Positions 45,201-54,500 of a stretch of DNA of 64,000 nt are shown here, in pieces (positions within the stretch are counted from its first letter, which is position 1; the number at the start of each line of letters is the position of its first letter). The position numbers were made by a program, and so were the translations under genes. The DNA comes from Leuconostocaceae bacterium ESL0958 (lineage in GTDB: Bacteria; Bacillota; Bacilli; Lactobacillales; Lactobacillaceae), in NCBI GenBank assembly GCA_029433265.1, contig JAQTHT010000004.1, forward strand, positions 1 through 64,000, given 5' to 3'. Below the pieces are notes generated by a model that saw nothing but the letters and a program-made list of their open reading frames with translations, was not told the origin of the DNA and ran no database searches.

Positions 45201-45277
45201 AATGAAAAAGCAGTTAAGCCGGCAAAGACCCACTTCTTGCCGTCCTTATACATTTTGTAATGGAGTTTACTTTCCAT
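33263..45277 (-). CDS. Giant repetitive cell-wall-anchored protein (4004 aa)
   Basis: A complete secreted protein of 4004 residues. The N-terminus has a KxYKxGKxW-type signal (KMYKDGKKW, then a hydrophobic stretch ending near VKADE), known from exported serine-rich and giant proteins that may use SecA2/SecY2. A Gln/Asn/Ser/Asp-rich linker (about 140-205) leads to a non-repetitive, beta-rich domain (about 205-370), a candidate binding domain. The rest is helical DUF1542-like modules of about 75-85 residues, grouped in 235-residue units and, near the N-terminus, 315-residue units. The end is LPATNEQ, a hydrophobic helix and RNKKK, a sortase-like anchor with Asn instead of Gly. A GGAGGA site precedes the ATG. 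Such proteins resemble staphylococcal Ebh and probably serve adhesion or envelope integrity; that role is inferred. Confidence 0.9.
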   Translation of the reverse strand: MESKLHYKMYKDGKKWVFAGLTAFSLVVAGGTQVKADEAGNQNTQTTAATQQSDLSTSQQQAQSALQDQAAQAKQKFAATKDIQADQVTAFNKQADQLLADQVKAVQAATTTTAVDQIKTDTQSKFDKLVQDQQLAAVFNQSNQNKSSNQSNQNGSTDQSNKDSQNKDQSSDQKTTGTDQSKTDQNQTDNSDTSEGLSNRAGDAAPSDSTNFDVYKQSSSSADKALVQKSVRLDFDDVTFDSASGKYVMAFTFGSGQGLDGGVGRWLEFTFTLSNSLESKVDKVTYANSKTGGNYQNLNEQSDKSYFVRQYTNDTVGGDVSVKIYLDPVKMLPNDWVSAQIDTHRENNGTDSKRGTIPSSTKPSFIAVRSLTYDQFGAKMNNSLLATYQKQVTAKLNQTQYASKSAQKAQYQQAINAVTTNDDFINKLNGIQSDFLQLDSTLSTEKGKLDGDVTDAKNTVNGFDGLDATTKSNIIQQLSPIGINAFNQMLQANSNDQFPDIEKSATDQINTIVSEAKSKSGVNNAQKDLQAYGDQKKTSVDGLSDFDDQGKQDAKNDIQSAVDQWKATIASKTSDADIQNALSDGKKAIDAVVVNQQKGLVDTRNNATTDIDNAEKTANDTINGLSDISSDHKSAALAQVKTLADNARATVTNSKAPSTIKKTASEAVTNIQNQASQAQVWDKQDRAIKNVQSYAEGVQADLKNLPASDDVKAAQNKVQEIANKPGFDNATTDDQISAIETQDKTAMDQQRRTLQLKQHGADIVAKVQAMTSLDNKSAVIDKVNQLVNNAVTKIGQDSTPDAVDQDYNQAFADIDSEYKTASQSNAGALTAAQAAAKAKIQNAANDARDKINGLSNIDKDAALKKVQSDEDAANAAVDKATSADAASQAGQAGETQLTKDGNDAALADAKNGANKAIGAKQAAAKQAIDANNQLSATEKQSYKQAVDKAAGDAVDKINGESDINQVEPEKNTGEQNIQAQLDAANLRGGKNDGTGQVSDAKDKAIAEINQFKNIIAQANGEAQANVQQAAQDAINAIEAAGDQGGIDSAVKTGKLKMHNYQQTAALAAYGKQKADQVTAMKNLTAPDKQTYTDQINQAVTDWQNQMAQESSQDAIDSDLTQGKAAVDAALKQAQQKNASYKQKAQDIAEGAINGAAEAAINRIKNKAGFRDNHQQEQIDKVNADKDKALAAVQAAETEDDVNTTSQTWQNSLSKDGDQAILVADQDAATTAVLKSQTDTDSAIDQLGNLSDSDKQSFKNTVDQAQTDASSDIPKQTDAAGAQSVQQTAQQKMEAALAAAKLKNGQNAGTQEVNTAKQKAIAEIQKLQQTVAQASADGEKNVKDAADSAINNINAANSQNDIDTAVTQGTLQIHIAQQQTTLSAHAKQQKDIIDQMANLSNDDKKTAKQAIDGKVTSWNNQMKQDATKDAVDQDYNKGAADIDDVVSQQNAKNDGYKAAALAAAKSAISSAADQAFDVIRKQGDLTDGHRTDANGQVTTDRDQALSRLDQAGTVAEINSILDAAKTQLSTDSANAVLKNAQDGATQAIAQQQESAKQTIQNMGQLTNQQKRDYQHAVDEAASQATTAIQQQKSTDAVTNSKNSGQTNIQQALDGATLRNGKNDGQGQVATAKQQAINEIDALKQTVKDAAQQADQNVGQTADDAIQKIENATKQADIDQAVKQAKNQIHISQQQTALAAYGQQKLAAIKVLPNLKDPDRQDAERDIQQAVSTWQNKMASDPDEATVDADLTNGKNAIDGIYQQESQKNDQYKGDAQRDANAAIDSAESEALRKLDGLTDLTPDHKEAAVQRVKDDAQQARTNLDQAKTEADVNTAREKGQNTLNKDVDDATLRNGKDKAQAAIDSNLADAERDIDAQGKLSDPEKAAAKAALKEAASAAKTNIENAADQKAVDQNLSNGQRDLDKIQRKADLTNYGRQADDKIDGMSSLSGPERQKAKEDIQDAVNSGQSNIDQASDKDGVENAFNAGKSAVDGVVTNNQTTNDQHKDDAFNDANDAINNAENDALNKLNGLTDLTPDHKQQAKDKITSDANNARNAIKNAKSSYAIDAAKQAGKDALNTDIDDATLRNGKDKAQATIDSNLADAQKDIDAQGKLSDPEKAAAKAALKEAANAAKNNIENAADQNAVDQNLADGQRDLDKIQRKADLTNYGRQADDRIDGMSSLSDDERKQAKTDIQTAVKKGQSNIDQASDKNGVENAFNHGKSAVDGVVSKNQSANNKHKDDALNGANDAINNAENDALNKLKGLTDLTPAHKQEAENKIKSDAEDARNAVKNAKSSYDIDKAKAEGQKNLDQDLADATLRNGKDKAQATIDGNLADAQKDIDSQGKLSDPEKAAAKNDLAQAAQNAKNNIENAADQKVVDQNLADGQRDLDKIQRKADLTNYGRQADDKIDGMSSLSDPERQKAKEDIQSAVNDGQSSIDQASDKNGVENAFNDGKSAVDGVVSKNQSANNKHKDDALNGANDAINNAENDALNKLKGLTDLTPEHKQAAENKIKSDAEDARNAVKNAKSSYDIDKAKAEGQKNLDQDLADATLRNGKDKAQSTIDGDLNKAQADIDAQGKLSGDEKAAAKAALNKAAEAAKNNIENAADQNAVDQNLADGQRDLDKIQRKADLTNYGRQADDKIDGMSSLSDDERKQAKTDIQTAVNNGQSNIDQASDKNGVESAFNDGKAAVDGVVGKNQSANDQHKGDALKGANDAINNAENDALNKLNGLKDLTPAHKQAAENKIKSDAENARNAVKNAQSSYDIDKAKAEGQKNLDQDLADATSRNGKDKAQATIDSNLSDAQKDIDAQGKLSDAEKAAAKAALNKAAEDAKNNIENAANQDQVNTDLADGQRDLDKIQRKADLTNYGRQADDKIDAMSSLSDDERKQAKADIQTAVNKGQSNIDQASDKNGVESAFNDGKAAVDGVVGKNQSANDQHKGNALKGANDAINNAENDALNKLNGLKDLTPAHKQAAENKIKSDAENARNAVKNAKSSYDIDKAKAEGQKNLDQDLADATLRNGKDKAQSTIDGDLNKAQADIDAQGKLSDAEKAAAKAALNKAAEAAKNNIENAADQKAVDQNLADGQRDLDKIQRKADLTNYGRQADDKIDAMSSLSDDERKQAKADIQTAVNNGQSNIDQASDKNGVENAFNDGKAAVDGVVGKNQSANDQHKGNALKGANDAINNAENDALNKLNALTDLTPEHKQAAKDKIKSDAENARTAVKNAQSSYDIDKAKAAGQNNLNQDVDDATLRNGKDKAQKAIDDATAAALADADKQQKLTPQERLAVKAAVNRAARQAKDQIETAQSQTQVDSHLASGQNGIHQEQYQADLTNYSREGADQIDALENLSDEEKQAAQKQLDEAVQAGQKQIAAGADLNDSHSNYGHGQTNIDDIVKQQVQTDTAHKQDAVRRARQSIQVAADRARRQIKYFSHLTPEHQKEALAKVDADEQQALGDVAAGKTVKDINKVSDFGQQNMVDNIDQGDLQDNKDRADKAIDAALAKALTDLDQQGQLTAAEKDNLKAQLEQTAQTAKNQINQAKDAQTIDSLQQQAATTIDQIQRRADLTNEARLADAKIDSLNSLTAAEKQAAKDHIQAVITAGQQQITAATSVAAVEQAYQDAHNGLQQFLAEQVAMNDQHKGDALTQAQKSIHSAADQARAAINALHDLTPAHRQAALDQIAADEQKAEAAVAAGQTADEIKQASAAGQKQLADDTAAATLRNGKDKANKAVDDYVAKALADIDQQDQLTPAEKAQMKQQLQDRAEQTKNQIEGASSQAEVDQALAAGQLAMSKLQRHADLENYGRQAIAKIDALASLTPAEKQAAKDQIRAAVAKGQTDIDAANDLDAVEAAFTTAKQAIDQVVLTETNKNGQNLQTCKDGARIALQDYARRAQDYVRSLNRYPADIEAAVQEIDRILAAGLAAIDQAGNTADVTAALQDAMHKIDQVVAYMEAKEAPVLPATNEQAQSKPNWAALSLVTGLSSLLFFRNKKK
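33500..39800 (-). repeat. 705-bp unit array in the first giant gene
   Basis: A conserved Tyr codon (in LTNYGRQADD and its variants) recurs at 33836, 34541, 35246, 35951, 36656, 37361, 38066, 38771, 39476 and 40181. Each step is exactly 705 bp. Units between about 35.9 and 39.5 kb are nearly identical, with stretches of over 100 identical bases (for example 35704 onward and 36409 onward). The outer units have diverged but keep the length. Each unit encodes three modules of roughly 72, 84 and 79 residues. Confidence 0.93.
40181..43003 (-). repeat. 945-bp unit array in the first giant gene
   Basis: Towards the N-terminal half the corresponding anchor codon (in ALAAYGQQK and variants) recurs at 40181, 41126 and 42071, exactly 945 bp apart, with a last degenerate one at 43001 (930 bp). 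These units code for about 315 residues and hold one extra module containing NGKNDGQGQV-type sequence. Confidence 0.88.
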
Positions 45278-45412
45278 TGAATTCCTCCGTTGTTTTACAT
45301 TTCAATTCATGAACAATTTTGGATAAAGTCAATTGACACTGCTACTGTCTCTGACTTGGATACTTGCTGACATTCTTTGTCAATGTCAATTTTTTAAAAT
45401 TGTCCTTGTTCA

Positions 45413-45421
45413 ATTATAACA
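45413..45421 (-). promoter_or_regulatory. Extended -10 of the first giant gene
   Basis: TGTTATAAT on the minus strand about 135 bases before the start codon. A TTGATT lies upstream at a slightly long spacing (19). The leader downstream contains a TTGACATTGACA stretch and a short TGACA/TGTCA inverted repeat, which could be regulatory. Confidence 0.5.
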
Positions 45422-45515
45422 TGATTGGACTGACTAAAATCAAATATTGTGAAAAAGAAAGGCCTTGAAGCGGAGTGCTTTCCCTTTTTTCACAATACTA
45501 GTTTTTAAAAATAAC

Positions 45516-45550
45516 AAAAAAAGGAGTGAACACCAAGTGTTCACTCCTTG
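45516..45550 (-). terminator. Terminator of the second giant gene
   Basis: AAGGAGTGAACAC pairs with GTGTTCACTCCTT around a three-base loop; on the minus strand seven T follow. It lies about 25 bases after the stop codon, so the two giant genes are separate transcription units. Confidence 0.93.
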
Positions 45551-45572
45551 TTAATCAATTTGTGTTAAGCAC

Positions 45573-48500
45573 TTATTGATCCTTTTTCTTATTGCGGTAG
45601 AAGAAGAGACTGGCCAGTGCCGTCACTAGTGAGAGGGAAGCCCAATGGTTGGTCTTCGCCTGCTCATGCGTGGCTGGCAAAACTGGCTGTGGCCGTTCTA
45701 CCGGTTCCATCGGCTTCTTCGCCAGCAAATCTGCCACAATTTGATCAATGGCGTGCATGGCTTCTTGCAAAGCCTGCGTCACCTTGGCTGTACTATCAGC
45801 CTGATCAATGGCCGTTAAGCCTTGGTTGAGCAGCCCTTCAATTGCTTGAATGGCTGCGGCAATGTCGGCAGGTTCGTGGTTCGTCTGCGTCCGGAGGAAG
45901 GCTTCCGCCCGCTTTGCATAATCACGCAAAGCCTGCTGGGCTTGTGCCTTGCTTTGTTGCAAGGACAGCCCGTTCTTGCCAATCGTCGCCGTCAGGAAGT
46001 CCGTCAGCTGCTGTTTAGCATTGGCATAGGCTTGTTCAACCGCAGCCACCGTATCAGTCCCATCAATCTGAGCCTGGCCGGTTTGGACAATCCGGTTGAT
46101 TTCATCCTTCGCTGCTTGCTTTTCAGCGGCCGTCAGATTCTGCAAGACGTCGATTTGTGCGGCAGTTTCACGACCATCATTGGCCAAGTCCGTCTTCCGT
46201 TGGAGCTTATCAATGGCCGTTTCCCCTTGGTTCAGTGCCGCTGTCACGGCTGCCTGGTCGCTAGCCTGGTCAATCTGGCCACTGGCAGCACGGGCTGCCT
46301 TCTGCATGGCACTCTTGACCGCCAAGCGTTCGGAAGGCCGTAACTTGGTCTGGCGGTCAATGTCCGCCAGGGCCTGTTGCAAGTACTGGGCCAATGCCGT
46401 TTGGGCCTTGTCCTTTGCATCTTGCAAAACAGCGTCGTCCGTGTCGTGCTTGAGCTGACCGGCACCATCTTTGGCAGCCTTCTTGATACCATCGGCAGAT
46501 TGACAACCATTGAGGGCATCGTTGGCCTTCTTGGCATCATCATCAATTTGCTTCAAGGCGTCCTTCTTATGTTCAGGCGTCAAGTTAGGCAGATTGTTGA
46601 TGATATCTTTGGCCTTGTTGGCTGCGTCTTGGATGGCCTTCTTGGCATCGTTCAAGGCATCACCCTTGTGGCGATCATTAGCAGCTTGTGCTGCCTGCAT
46701 GATGGCCGTCAGGCTGTCCTTGGCCTTCTGGTAAGCCGCTTCAACCGCTGCCTTATCAGTAGCACCGTTGATGGCTTGCTGACCATTGGTAGCTGCTTGA
46801 TTAATTTGATCCTTGCCAGCTTGCTTTTCAGCTGCCGTCAAGCTATCCAGCTGCTCAACACTGTTATCAGCATCACGGGCATCGTTGGTCAAATCAGCTT
46901 GACGTTGCCCTTGGTCGATGTCCTTTTCACCAGTAGCCAATGCTTGATCGACCGCTGATAAGTCGTTGGCCGCATTAATCTGGCCCTTGGCTGCCTGGGC
47001 CGCCTTGTTCAAAGCTGCCTTCACGGCCACTTTTTCACTTGGCTTGAGTCGACCTTGCTGCTCAACGTCAGCAATCGCCTTCGCCAGGTCGTCGTCAATG
47101 GTCTGACTGGCCTTATCCTTGGCATTTTGCAAAATGGCGTCATCCGTATCGTGCTTGAGTTGACCAGCACCATCTTCGGCAGCCTTCTTGATGTCGTCGG
47201 CAGATTGACCACCATTGACAGCATCGTTGGCTTTTTTGGCATCATCATCAATCCGCTTCAAGGCGTCCTTCTTGTGCTCAGGCGTCAAGTTAGGGAGATG
47301 GTTGATGACATCTTTAGCCTTGTTGGCGGCATCGTTAATCGCCTTCTTGGCATCATGCAAGGCATTACTCTTGTTCCGATCATTGGCAGCTGCCGCTGCT
47401 TGCAAAATCGCCGTTAAGCTATCCTTGGCCTTTTGGTAAGCTGCTTCAGCGCCATCCTTATCAGGAGCTGCCTGAATAGCTTGTTGGCCATTCGCATCCG
47501 CCTGATTAATCTGGTCCTTGGCAGCTTGCTTCTCAGCTGCTGTCAAGCTATCCAAGTGATCAATGCTGTCGCCAGCATCACGGGCATCGTTGGTCAAATC
47601 ACCTTGGCGTTGTCCTTGGTGAATGTTTCGTTCACCGTTGGCCATGGCTTGATCTACCGTGTGGGCCACCGTTTGATCATCTACGGCCGCATTAATCTTT
47701 TGCTTGGCTGCCATGGCTGCCTTTCTCAAAGCAGCCTTCACAGCAACCTTTTCACTTGGCTTCAACTGGGCCTGTTGGTCAATGTCGGCGATGGCCTTGG
47801 CGAGCGCTGCATCGATGTCTCGATCTGCTTTGTCCTTGCCATCTTGCGCATGGGCATTGTCTTGATCGTGACGAATGTCGGCTTCACCTTGACCAGCGGC
47901 CTTTCGGATGTCGTCGGCAGATTTAGCGCCATTGACGGCATCGTTGGCCTTCTTGGCGTCATCGTCAACCTGCTTCAAGGCGTCCTTTTTGTGCTCAGGC
48001 GTCAAGTTAGGGAGATTATTGATGGCTTCCTTCGCCTTGTCGGCCGCATTTTGAATGGCCTTCTTGGCATCGTTCAAGGCATTGCCCTTGTTCCGGTCAT
48101 TAGCAGCTTGTTCTGCTTGCACAATGGCCGTCAGGCTATCCTTGGCCTTTTGGTAAGCCGCTTCAACCGCTGCCTTATCAGCAGCACCGTTGATAGCTTG
48201 TTGACCATTGGCAGCCGCTTGCTGAATTTGGTCCTTGCCAGCTTGCTTCTCAGCAGCTGTCAAGCTATCCAGCTGATCAATACTGTCGTCAGCTGCACGG
48301 GCATCATTGGTCAAATCAGCTTGACGCTGGCCTTGATCGATGTTCTTTTCACCCGTAGCCAGTGCTTGATCAACTGTTGATACCTCATTGGCTGCCTGGA
48401 TTTGATCCTTGGCTGCCTGGGCCGCCTTGTTCAAAGCTGCCTTCACGGCCACTTTTTCACTTGGCTTCAGTCGACCTTGTTGGTCCACATCGGCAATGGC

Positions 48501-51500
48501 CTTCGCCAAATCGTCATCAATCGTCCGGTCGGCCCTGTCCTTGGCATCTTGCAAGATCGCGTCGTCCGTATCGTGCTTGAGCTGGCCAGCACCATTTTCT
48601 GCAGCCTTCTTGGCGTCATCGGCGGACTTAGCACCGTTGACAGCGTCGTTAGCCTTCTTGGCATCATCATCTACCCGCTTCAAGGCGTCCTTCTTGTGCT
48701 CAGGCGTCAGGTTAGGGAGATTGTTGATGGCATTCTTGGCCTTGTCGGCCGCATTTTGAATGGCCTTCTTGGCATCGTCGGCTGCTTGGTGCTTGTTTTG
48801 ATCATTCTTTTGGTCAGCCTGACTGGCAATCTTAGACAGGGCTGCCAGTGCCTGCTGGTAAGCAGTCTCTGCATCTGCCGCGTTGGCCGTAGCATTAATC
48901 TGACCTTGACCAGTCGTTACAGCAGTAGCCACTTGCTGTTGCAAGTGCTGCTTTTCATCAGCAGTCAAACTAGTCAACGCATCGATGTGTTGATCGACAT
49001 TCCGACCATCTGCCGTCAGGTCATTGACACGCTGCAACTGGTGCAGCGTCTTCTGACCATTTTGAACAGCATGATCAACGGCGTTGTTGTTGGCCGCAGT
49101 TTGAACGTTGTTCTTAGCAGCGTTCAACGCAGCCGTTAACTGACCCTTGATGGTCTTCTTTTCATCGGCAGACAGTTGGTTCTGTCCGTCAATTTCATCA
49201 GCGGCAGCTTGTTCGTACTGACCCAAGGACGTCTTGGCGTTGTCCTTGTAGTTTTGGAGCAAGGCTGCTGCTTGATCGGCTTGAAGAATACCAACCCAGT
49301 AGTCGCTATCGCGCTTAATGCTGTACTGGTTGTCATCACCGTTGACTGTGTCAATACCAGACTTTTCGTCAGCATTGACTTTGTTGATAGCAGCTTGTTG
49401 GTTGTTATCAAGGTAACCAGTCTTTGCATTAATCGCATCACGGGCCGCTTGGGCTGCATCCTTGATGGCCTGAGTAGCCTTATCCAAGGCTACTTGCTTA
49501 TTGCCACCATTATCCTTATCAGCCTGACCGGTAATGGCATCGATGGCCTGCTTAGCAGATTGGTAAGCCTTTTCAGCGTTATCAGCACTATCTGTGCCGT
49601 TAATTGAAGTCTGTCCTTGACGAACCGTAGCATTCACTTGACCCACCAATTTAGCCTTTTCATCGGCTGAAAGACTGGTCAAAGAATCGATGTGGTTGAT
49701 AGCGTTGCGGCCATCTGCCGTCAGGTCGTCGACACGCTGCAACTGGTGCAGCGTCTTCTGCCCATTTTGAACGGCCGTATCAACAGTACCGTTGTTGGCC
49801 GCCGTTTGAACGTTGTTCTTAGCGGCGTTCAACGCATCCGCCAACTGACCCTTGATGGTCTTCTTTTCGTCAGCGGAAAGTTGGTTCTGACCGTCAATTT
49901 CATCAGCGGCAGCTTGCCCGTACTGGCTCAAGGACGTCTTCGCGTTGTCCTTATAGTTTTGGAGCAAGGCTGCTGCTTTATCGGCATCAAGAATGCCAAC
50001 CCAGTAGTCGCTATCGCGCTTAATGGTGAACTGGTCACCCGCAGCATGCACTGCAGCTAAGCCATCCTTTTCGTCATCATCAACCTGCTGGATTGCAGCT
50101 TGCTGATTGTTATCGAGGTAACCAGTCTTCGCATTAATCGCAGCACGGGCCGCTTGGGCTGCGTTCTTGATAGCTGCTGTGGCATCCGTCAAAGCACCAG
50201 CCTTGTGGTCATTGTTGTTCTTATCAGCCTGACCCGTAATGCCATCAATGGTTTGCTTGGCAGATTGGTAAGCCTTTTCGGCGTTATCAGCACTGTCCGT
50301 ACCGTTGATAGCAGACTGGCCCTGCGTCAAAGCCTTCGTGATCTGACCCTTCAACTGGTTCTTTTCATCAGTTGAAAGGCTGGTCAAAGAATCAATGTGG
50401 CTGTCTGCGTTACGGCTGTCAACCGTCAGGTCGTTGACACGTTGCAACTGGTGCAGCGTCTTCTGACCATTTTGAACAGCAGTATCAACTGCACCGTTGT
50501 CGGCCGCTGCTTGCACGTTGCCTTTGGCAGTGTTCAAAGCAGCCGTCAACTGACCCTTGATGTTGCTCTTTTCATCGGCAGACAGTTGGTTCTGGGCGTC
50601 GATTTCAGTAGCCGCAGCTTGCTCGTACTGACTCAAGGACATCTTGGCGTTGTCCTTGTAGTTTTGGAGCAAAGCAGCTGCTTGATCAGCTTGGAGCACC
50701 TTGACCCAGTAGTCGCTATCGCGCTTAATAGTGAACTGGTCACCAGCAGCGTTAACTGCGTCTACACCCGATTGCTCATCGGCGTTGACTTTGTTAATGG
50801 CCTGCTTTTGGTTGTCATCCAAGTAGCCAGTCTTTGCATTAATGGCATCACGGGCTGTTTGCGCTGCATTATGAATAGCCGTCGTAGCCTTGTCCAAGGC
50901 ATCTGCCTTGTGACCAGCATTATCCTTGTCCGCCTGACCAGTAATCCCATCGATGGCATTCTTCGCATTGCTATAAGCCTTTTCGGCGTTATCAGCACTG
51001 TCCGTGCCATTGATAGCAGTCTGACCTTGGGTCAAAGCATTCGTAACCTGACCCTTCAGATCTTTCTTCTCATCAGTTGAAAGACTAGTCAAAGCATCGA
51101 TGTGCGCATCAGCGTTACGGCTGTCGGCCGTCAGGTCGTTGACACGCTGCAACTGGTGCAGGTTCTTTTCTCCGTTGGCCTGTTGCTGCGTGATGACTGT
51201 TGAATCAGTAGCCGCTTCGATCGCTTGCTTAGCAGTCGCTAGGCGATCAGATAGCTGACTCTTAATGGCCTGCTTTTCACTAGCAGAAAGCTGGTTTTGA
51301 CCATCGATTTCAACAGCAGCAGCTTGCTCATAATTCGTCAAAGCAGTTTCTGCCTTGTCCTTGTTATTCCGCAAAACCGCAGCCTGGCCATCCGCATTGA
51401 GCTTATTAACGGCCTTCTCCGTTTCACTTTCAATCGTGAACCGGTCACTAGCCGCCTCAACTGTTTGGATGGCTTGGCCTTCGTCAGTTGCCACCTGATC

Positions 51501-54500
51501 TAATGCCTCTTTTTGGTGGTTGTCCACGAAATCATGTTGACCACCAATCAGAGCCCTGTTTTCATTGGATGCCTTTTGAATAGCCGCAATGGCATTCTTC
51601 AAGGCTGTGCTCTTACCCGTACCGTTCTTGTCATTTTCATCTGACACGATAGTGGCAATGGCATTTTTAGCATTTTGATAAGCAATTTCGGCGGCGGCTT
51701 CGTCTCCAGCAGTTTGAATGTTTTGCTGACCAGTTGTCACAGTCTTTTGGACCCGATCCTTTGCATCCTGACGTTCACTAGGACTCAAACTTGTGAGTGT
51801 GTCAATATTGCCATCAGCCAGTAGCCCATCAGCGGTCAAATCATTGGTCCGCTGAATTTGGTGCATCGCGTTCCTACCAGCATTGGCAGCACTATCTACA
51901 CCATTGTTATCAGTTGCGGCTTGAACATTGCGCTTGGCAGTGTTCAAAGCGTCCGTCAACTGACCCTTGATACTACTTTTTTCATCTGCGGACAATTGGT
52001 TCTGACCGTCAATTTCATTAGCGGCAGCCTGTTCGTACTGATCCAAGGACGTCTTGGCGTTGTCCTTGTAGTTCTGAAGCAAGCCAGCAGCTTGATCAGC
52101 TTGAAGAACGCCAACCCAGTAGTCGCTATCGCTCTTGATGGTGAACTGGTTGTCATCACTGTTGACTGCGTCAACACCAGACTTTTCGTCAGCATTGACT
52201 TTGTTGATAGCAGTTTGTTGGTTGTTATCAAGGTAACCAGTCTTGGCATTAATGGCATCCCGGGCTGCTTGTGCAGCATCCTTAATGGCCTTCGTGGCAT
52301 CCGTCAAAGCGCCAGCCTTGTGGTCGTTGTTATTCTTATCCGCTTGACCAGTAATCCCATCGATGGCGTTCTTCGCATTGTTATAGGCCGTTTCGGCGTC
52401 ATCAACACTATTGGTACCGTTAATTGCAGCCTGACCTTGCGTCAACGCAGTATTAACCTGACCCTTCAGATCTTTCTTTTCATCAGGTGAAAGACTAGTC
52501 AAAGAATCAATGTGACTGTCTGCGTTACGGCTGTCCGCCGTCAGGTCGTTGACACGTTGCAACTGGTCCATAGTAGTCTTACCAGCATTGGCAGCGCTGA
52601 CCACACCGTTGTTATCAGTTGCGGCTTGAACATTGCGCTTGGCAGTGTTCAAAGCGTCCGTCAACTGACTCTTGATACTGCTCTTTTCATCAGCAGACAG
52701 TTGGATCTGACCGTCAATTTCAGTAGCGGCAGCCTGTTCGTACTGATCCAAGGACGTCTTCGCGTTGTCCTTGTAGTTTTGAAGCAAAGCCGCTGCTTTA
52801 TCGGCATCAAGAACGCCAACCCAGTAGTCGCTATCGCTCTTAATGGTGAACTGGTCACCAGCAGCATTCACTGCGTCAACACCAGATTGTTCATCGGCGT
52901 TGACTTTGTTAATGGCCTGCTTTTGGTTGTCATCCAAGTAACCAGTCTTTGCATTGATGGCATCCCGGGCAGCTTGCGCTGCGTTATGAATAGCCGTCGT
53001 AGCCTTGTCCAAGGCATCTGCCTTGTGACCAGCATTATTCTTATCAGCTTGACCAGTAATCCCATCGATGACCTTCTTCGCATTGTTATAAGCCGTTTCG
53101 GCGTCATCAACACTATGGGTGCCATTGATAGCAGTCTGACCTTGGGTCAACGCGGTATTAACCTGACCCTTCAGATCTTTCTTTTCATCAGTTGAAAGAC
53201 TAGTCAAAGCATCGATGTGCGCATCAGCGTTACGGCTGTCGGCCGTCAGGTCGTTGACACGTTGCAACTGGTGCAAGTTTGTCTGACCGTTTTGAACAGC
53301 AGTGTCGACAGCACCATTGTCAGCCGCTGTTTGAACATTGTTCTTGGCAGTGTTCAAAGCAGCCGTCAACTGACCCTTGATGTTGCTCTTTTCATCAGCG
53401 GACAGCTGGCTCTGACTGTCAATTTCAGTAGCAGCAGCTTGTTCGTACTGATCCAAGGACGTCTTGGCGTTGTCCTTGTAGTTTTGGAGCAAAGCCGCTG
53501 CTTGATCGGCTTGAAGAATACCAACCCAGTAGTCGCTATCGCGCTTAATGCTGTACTGGTTGTCATCACCATCGACTGCGTCAATACCGGACTTTTCGTC
53601 TGCATTGACTTTGTTGATAGCAGTTTGTTGGTTGTTATCAAGGTAACCAGTCTTTGCATTAATCGCAGCACGGGCCGCTTGGGCTGCATCCTTAATGGCC
53701 TTCGTGGCATCCGTCAAAGCACCGGCCTTGTGGTCGTTGTTGTTCTTGTCAGCTTGACCGGTAATCCCATCGATGGCGTTCTTCGCATTGTTATAGGCCG
53801 TTTCGGCATCATCAACACTATGGGTGCCATTGATAGCAGACTGGCCCTGCGTCAACGCAGTATTAACCTGACCCTTCAACTGGGTCTTTTCATCAGGTGA
53901 AAGACTAGTCAAAGAATCAATGTGACTGTCTGCGTTACGGCTGTCGGCTGTCAGGTCGTTAACACGCTGCAACTGGTGCATCGCAGTCTTACCAGCATTG
54001 GCAGCGTTGTCCACACCATTGTTATCAGTTGCAGCTTGAACATTGCCCTTGGCAGTGTTCACAGCGTTGGTTAACTGACCCTTGATGCTACTCTTTTCAT
54101 CGGCGGACAATTGGTTCTGCCCATCGATTTCAGTAGCGGCAGCTTGTTCGTACTGATCCAAGGAGGTCTTGACGTTGTCCTTGTAGTTTTGGAGCAAAGC
54201 CGCTGCCTTATCGGCATCAAGAACGCCAACCCAGTGGTCGCTATCGCGCTTAATGGTGAACTGGTCACCAGCAGCGTTAACCGCAGCTAGACCATCCTTT
54301 TCGTCATTATTAACCTTCTGGATAGCAGCTTGTTGGTTATCATCCAAATAACCAGTCTGTGCGTTGATGGCATCTCGGACCGCTTGGGCAGTATCCTTGA
54401 TGGCCTTCGTGGCATCCGTCAAGGCACCGGTCTTGTGGTCGTTGTTATTCTTGTCAGCTTGACCGGTAATCCCATCGATGGCCTGCTTAGCAGATTGGTA